Positions 60,486 to 64,000 of a DNA stretch of 64,000 nucleotides are shown here, one piece after another. Numbering within the stretch: position 1 is the stretch's first letter; each line of letters begins with the position of its first letter. The position numbers and the translations under genes were made by a program. The notes under the pieces are model-generated. The model saw nothing but the letters and a program-made list of their open reading frames with translations, was not told the DNA's origin and searched no databases. Source of the stretch: Solimonas sp. SE-A11 (GTDB lineage: Bacteria > Pseudomonadota > Gammaproteobacteria > Nevskiales > Nevskiaceae); contig NZ_JAUASX010000022.1 in NCBI RefSeq assembly GCF_030345715.1, positions 1 to 64,000 of the forward strand. Reading direction: 5' to 3'.

Positions 60486-61361
60486 TTACCTGTCCTTCGG
60501 ATCCAGCGCGTCGCGCAGTCCATCACCCAGGAAGTTGAAGCACAGCAAGGTCACCGCCAGGAAGCTGGCCGGGAACAGCAGCGGCCAGATCGTGGCCTCC
60601 ATCTCGCGCGCGCCGTCGTTCACCAGCGCGCCCCAACTGGTCATCGGCTCCTGCACGCCAAGGCCGAGGAAGCTCAGGAAGGATTCCACCAGGATCACCT
60701 GGGGAATCGTCAGCGTGGCGTAGACCACCACCACACCCATCAGGTTGGGCACGATGTGGCGGCGGATGATCTGCCCCGGTGGCGTGCCGGAGACGATGGC
60801 CGCGTCGATGAACTCGCGGCGGCGCAGCGACAGGGTCTGGCCGCGCACGATGCGCGCCATGTCCAGCCAGTTGACCGCGCCGATCGCCACGAAGATCAGC
60901 AACAGGTGGCGCCCGAACAGCACCATCAGCAGGATCACGAAGAACATGAACGGCAGCGCATAGAGCACATCCACGATACGCATCATCACTTGGTCCAGCC
61001 GCCCGCCGTAGTAGCCAGCGATGGCGCCATAGGCCACGCCGATCAGCAGCGACACCAGAGTGGAGACGATGCCCACCATCAGCGAGATGCGCCCGCCGAC
61101 CAGGGTGCGGGAGAACAGGTCGCGACCGACGCTGTCGGTGCCGAAGACGTGGCCGTCGTGCAGCGTCGGCGCGGCACCCCACTCACCGTCGAAGTCGATC
61201 TCGTCGTAGGCATGCGGACTGAACAGCGGCCCGACCAGGATCGCCAGGAGCAGCACGGCCAGCACGCCGCCGGCCACCAGTGCGGCACGGTTGTGGCGCA
61301 GGCGCCGCCAGGCGTCCTGCCAGAGGCTGCGGCCAGCCACGGGTTGGGGGAGCTGGCTCAT
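60486..61361 (-). CDS. oppC: Oligopeptide ABC transporter permease OppC
   Basis: This 291-residue permease has an N-terminal cytoplasmic segment, one helix (V-A-G-G-V-L-A-V-L-L-L-A-I-L), a periplasmic part containing H-V-F-G-T-D-S-V-G-R-D, and a five-helix binding-protein-dependent transport domain. The EAA loop is E-F-I-D-A-A-I-V-S-G. It ends ten bases before oppD. Permease pairs OppB/OppC form the channel for peptides or related compounds. Confidence 0.92.
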   Translation of the reverse strand: MSQLPQPVAGRSLWQDAWRRLRHNRAALVAGGVLAVLLLAILVGPLFSPHAYDEIDFDGEWGAAPTLHDGHVFGTDSVGRDLFSRTLVGGRISLMVGIVSTLVSLLIGVAYGAIAGYYGGRLDQVMMRIVDVLYALPFMFFVILLMVLFGRHLLLIFVAIGAVNWLDMARIVRGQTLSLRRREFIDAAIVSGTPPGQIIRRHIVPNLMGVVVVYATLTIPQVILVESFLSFLGLGVQEPMTSWGALVNDGAREMEATIWPLLFPASFLAVTLLCFNFLGDGLRDALDPKDR

Positions 61362-61402
61362 GGCGCCGCGAACAGCGTGGAGGGGGTGATGGCAATGCTA
61401 AG

Positions 61403-61421
61403 GGCTGACTCAATGTCAGCC
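61403..61421 (-). other. Hairpin in the oppB-oppC spacer
   Basis: The 160-base gap between oppB and oppC, unusual for this otherwise compact operon, holds GGCTGAC/GTCAGCC (7-bp stem, 5-base loop). There is no T-run, so it is more likely an mRNA processing or stability structure than a terminator. No gene is visible in the spacer. Confidence 0.4.
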
Positions 61422-61521
61422 TGAAGCAGGCCATCGCCTGCGAAGCATGGGGATCCTGGCGTCGTGAGTCGGCGCAGGAATGAGCGCCCCCTGCGCGTGC
61501 CAATAGTGAGTAGGGTTGAGC

Positions 61522-62445
61522 TCATTCCACCCTCACCCGCGGATCGAGCGCGCCATAGAGCAGGTCGACCAGGAAGTTGAACAGCACGATCAGCAGGCCG
61601 TAGAAGATCACCACGCCCAGCACCAGGGTGTAGTCGCGGTTGATCGCGGCCTGCACGAAGTAGCGGCCGAGCCCGGGGATGCCGAAGATCTGCTCGATCA
61701 CCACCGAGCCGGTGATGACGCCCGCGGCCGTGGGGCCCAGGAAGGACAGGATCGGCATCATCGCCGGCTTGAGGGCGTGGCGCAGGATCACGCGACGCTC
61801 CGGCAGGCCCTTGGCGCGGGCGGTGCGGATGAAGTTGGAGCGCAGCACCTCGATCATGGAGCCGCGCATCAGGCGCGCGATGTAGGCGATCTGCGGCAGC
61901 GCCAGCGCCAGAACCGGCATCAGCATGTCCAGGTAGCGCCCCTGCTCCCAACCGCCGGCCGGCAGCCAGTGCAGGGTCACTGCGAACAGCAGGATCATCA
62001 GCGGGGCGATGACGTAGCTCGGCAGCGAGATGCCGGCCATCGACAGCGTCATGACCGACCAGTCGCCGAGGCGGTTCTGCCGCATGGCCGCCCAGATGCC
62101 CGCGGCGCCGCCGACCAGCAGTGCCAGCACCATGCTCGACAGGCCGATGGCCAGCGACACCGGGAAGCCCTGGGCGATCAGCTCGCTGACGGAGAAGCCG
62201 GCGTACTGGAACGAAGGCCCGAGGTCGCCCTGCAGCAGGCCGCCCATGTAGCGCAGGTATTGCTGCCACAGCGGCTCGTCGAGGTGATAGGCCGAATTGA
62301 TCGCTGCCTCGATCTCCGGCAGCAGCGACCGCTCCTTGTCGAAGGGGCCGCCCGGCGCCAGGCGCATCATGAAGAAGGCCAGCGTGATCAGCACCAGCAA
62401 GGTGGGGATCGAGGCCAGCAGGCGACGCATGGCGAATCGCAGCAT
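61522..62445 (-). CDS. oppB: Oligopeptide ABC transporter permease OppB
   Basis: This 307-residue six-helix permease opens M-L-R-F-A-M-R-R-L-L-A-S-I-P-T-L-L-V, has A-P-G-G-P-F after the first helix, the EAA loop N-F-I-R-T-A-R-A-K-G-L, and a C-terminal L-Y-G-A-L-D-P-R-V-R. All are typical of OppB/DppB. It is spaced one base from oppA (stop at 62447), so translation is coupled. It pairs with OppC. Confidence 0.93.
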   Translation of the reverse strand: MLRFAMRRLLASIPTLLVLITLAFFMMRLAPGGPFDKERSLLPEIEAAINSAYHLDEPLWQQYLRYMGGLLQGDLGPSFQYAGFSVSELIAQGFPVSLAIGLSSMVLALLVGGAAGIWAAMRQNRLGDWSVMTLSMAGISLPSYVIAPLMILLFAVTLHWLPAGGWEQGRYLDMLMPVLALALPQIAYIARLMRGSMIEVLRSNFIRTARAKGLPERRVILRHALKPAMMPILSFLGPTAAGVITGSVVIEQIFGIPGLGRYFVQAAINRDYTLVLGVVIFYGLLIVLFNFLVDLLYGALDPRVRVE

Positions 62446-62446
62446 C

Positions 62447-64000
62447 TCAGTGGCCCTCGATCCGCATGTCCTTGGAGTAGTGGTAGTCCAGGATGTTGTC
62501 CTGCCACTGCTTGACCCAGGGTTTCACCAGGTTCTTGGAGACGTAGAAGGTCAGCGGGATGTACGGCAGCTCCGACAGCAGGATCCGCTCGGCCTCCTCC
62601 AGCATCGCGCGGCGGCGGCCCGCGTCGGTCTCGGCCGAGGCCTGTGCCAGCAGCGCGTCGTAGCGCGGGTTGCCCCAGCCGGTATCGTTCTGGCCGTGGG
62701 TGCTGTGCATGATGTCCAGGAAGGTGGTGGCATCGTTGTAGTCGCCGATCCAGGCCGAGCGGAACACCTGGGTCTTCTTCTTGAGCTTGCGGGTGTTGAG
62801 GAAGACCTTCCATTCCTCGTTGGCCAGCGTGCTCTTAACGCCGAGCCACTGCTTCCACATCGCCGCCACGACCACGGCCATGCGCTTGTTGTTCTCGCTG
62901 GTGTTGTAGCGGATTTCCACTTCGGCCGGGTTGTCCTCGGAGTAGCCGGCCTCGGCATAGAGCTTGCGTGCCAGCGCCAGGCGCTGCGCCTGGGGCCACT
63001 TCGCCCATTCCGGCGTCTGCGGCGTGACACCCTCGGTACCTGGCGGAATCCAGCCGTAGGCCGGGATCGACAGGGTGTAGAGCACCTTGTCCACGATCAC
63101 GTCGCGGTCTATGGCCAGGCTCAGGGCCTGGCGCAGCTTGATGTTGTCCCTGAACGGCGGCCGGGTGACGTTGTAGCCGAAGTAGGAGATGCCGAGGTAC
63201 GGCGCCATCTTCAGCTCGCCCTTCAGGTTCTGGCGGATCCAGGGGGTCAGCACCGCCGGATAGCCCGTTGCCCAGTCCAGGTCGCCGGCGCGGTAGGCCT
63301 TCAGCTCCGAGTTCACATCCTCGGTGGAGTAGAACACCACCGTGTCGATCGAGGTCCTGGCGTTGTTCCAGTAGTAACGGTTGCGCTTGATCCGTACGTG
63401 CGACTGCACCACCCACTGGTCCAGCAGGTAGGCGCCGTTGCAGACCATGTTGCCGGGCCGCGCGAACTGATCGCCGAACTTCTTCAGGCTGGGACGGTGG
63501 ATCGGGAAAGTGGTGGTGTGCGACAGCATGCCCAGCAGGTAGGGCGTGGGCCCGCGCAGGCGCAGCAGCAGGGTGTGGTCGTCCACCGCCTCCACCCCGA
63601 GGGCGTCCGGCGGCTTCTTGCCGGTGACCACCTCCGGTCCGTTGATCAGCGGCTCCAGCATCTGCGCATAGGAAGAGCCGGTCTTCGGATCCGCAGCGCG
63701 GCGCAGGCCGGCGACGAAGTCCTCCGCCACCACCGGGTCGCCATTGGACCAGCGCGCGGTCGGACGCAGGAAGAAGATGTACTCCAGGCCGTCCGGGCTG
63801 ATCTCCCAGCGCTCCGCCGCGCCGGGCACGGTCTGTCCGGTGGGGGACACGGTGGTCAGGCCCTCGCAGAGATCGCGCACGATGCGCGAGCCGTCCACGG
63901 TCTCGGTCTTGTGCGGATCCAGGGTCTGCGGCTCCGCACCGTTGCCGATGCGCAGCACGTTGCCTGCCGGCCCCGCCGCCTGCAACGGCCCGGCCAGCAG
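62447..64000 (-). CDS. oppA: Oligopeptide-binding protein OppA (5' end outside window)
   Basis: The C-terminal 517 or so codons of a periplasmic peptide-binding protein are visible. The first in-window residues (L-L-A-G-P-L-Q-A-A-G) look like the end of a signal peptide, so only a short N-terminus is missing. Motifs include P-Q-T-L-D-P-H-K-T-E, Y-I-F-F-L-R-P-T-A-R-W-S-N-G-D-P-V, N-G-A-Y and A-W-I-G-D-Y-N-D-A-T-T-F. This is the solute-binding component (family 5), closest to OppA/MppA. It captures peptides for OppBCD. Confidence 0.92.
   Translation of the reverse strand: MLAGPLQAAGPAGNVLRIGNGAEPQTLDPHKTETVDGSRIVRDLCEGLTTVSPTGQTVPGAAERWEISPDGLEYIFFLRPTARWSNGDPVVAEDFVAGLRRAADPKTGSSYAQMLEPLINGPEVVTGKKPPDALGVEAVDDHTLLLRLRGPTPYLLGMLSHTTTFPIHRPSLKKFGDQFARPGNMVCNGAYLLDQWVVQSHVRIKRNRYYWNNARTSIDTVVFYSTEDVNSELKAYRAGDLDWATGYPAVLTPWIRQNLKGELKMAPYLGISYFGYNVTRPPFRDNIKLRQALSLAIDRDVIVDKVLYTLSIPAYGWIPPGTEGVTPQTPEWAKWPQAQRLALARKLYAEAGYSEDNPAEVEIRYNTSENNKRMAVVVAAMWKQWLGVKSTLANEEWKVFLNTRKLKKKTQVFRSAWIGDYNDATTFLDIMHSTHGQNDTGWGNPRYDALLAQASAETDAGRRRAMLEEAERILLSELPYIPLTFYVSKNLVKPWVKQWQDNILDYHYSKDMRIEGH

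Overview
The window is high-GC DNA with dense, bidirectional genes and many 4-bp ATGA/GTGA start-stop overlaps. The gene set (bamD next to rluD-pgeF, sucCD next to a PP0621-like gene and pilS-pilR, two DUF1302 proteins, an MMPL/RND exporter with a Ycf48-like partner, a GMC oxidoreductase with a Tat-type small subunit) suggests a gammaproteobacterium of the Nevskiales/Solimonadaceae or a close relative. That placement is an inference from gene content, not from a marker gene.

Region 1-3.5 kb is a lower-GC accessory patch. It holds the end of an IS3-type element, a truncated IS1182-like transposase, an IS110-type transposase tail, and several small orphan genes, mostly membrane proteins. One of these genes is followed by an attC-like imperfect palindrome. 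Region 3.6-15.8 kb (mostly minus strand) is a tight-adherence (Tad/Flp) pilus locus reading flp - tadV - rcpC - rcpA - tadZ - tadA - tadB - tadC - tadD - DUF3613 gene. It ends in a PAS-GGDEF protein whose EAL-like domain has lost its catalytic motifs. A 57-residue Flp pilin gene lies at the head of the locus behind a sigma70-like promoter and is followed by an attenuator-like hairpin. The matching pseudopilin/minor genes tadE, tadF and tadG lie apart, at 22.5-25.6 kb on the plus strand. Between the two arms are a fused membrane/spermidine-synthase-like protein, a GT2-GtrA pair, a large polytopic membrane protein and apaH.

Region 26-32.5 kb is an operon of a DUF1302 protein, a Ycf48-like periplasmic protein and an MMPL/RND transporter, an arrangement associated with handling of hydrophobic compounds. 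It is followed by housekeeping genes: pgeF, rluD, bamD, nadE, a ygiD-like dioxygenase, sucD/sucC, a PP0621-family gene and pilS-pilR (type IV pilus regulation). Region 43.5-50.7 kb carries cysH, an alpha/beta hydrolase, a PlcP-like metallophosphoesterase preceded by three 11-bp-spaced CTTCA repeats (Pho-box-like), a secreted metallophosphoesterase lipoprotein, a VWA protein, a MAPEG protein and a SanA/YdcF-type protein. Region 50.7-64 kb carries a KimA-like permease, an unknown lipoprotein, a GMC oxidoreductase with a Tat small subunit, a second DUF1302 protein, and an oppABCD peptide transporter whose oppA runs off the window end.
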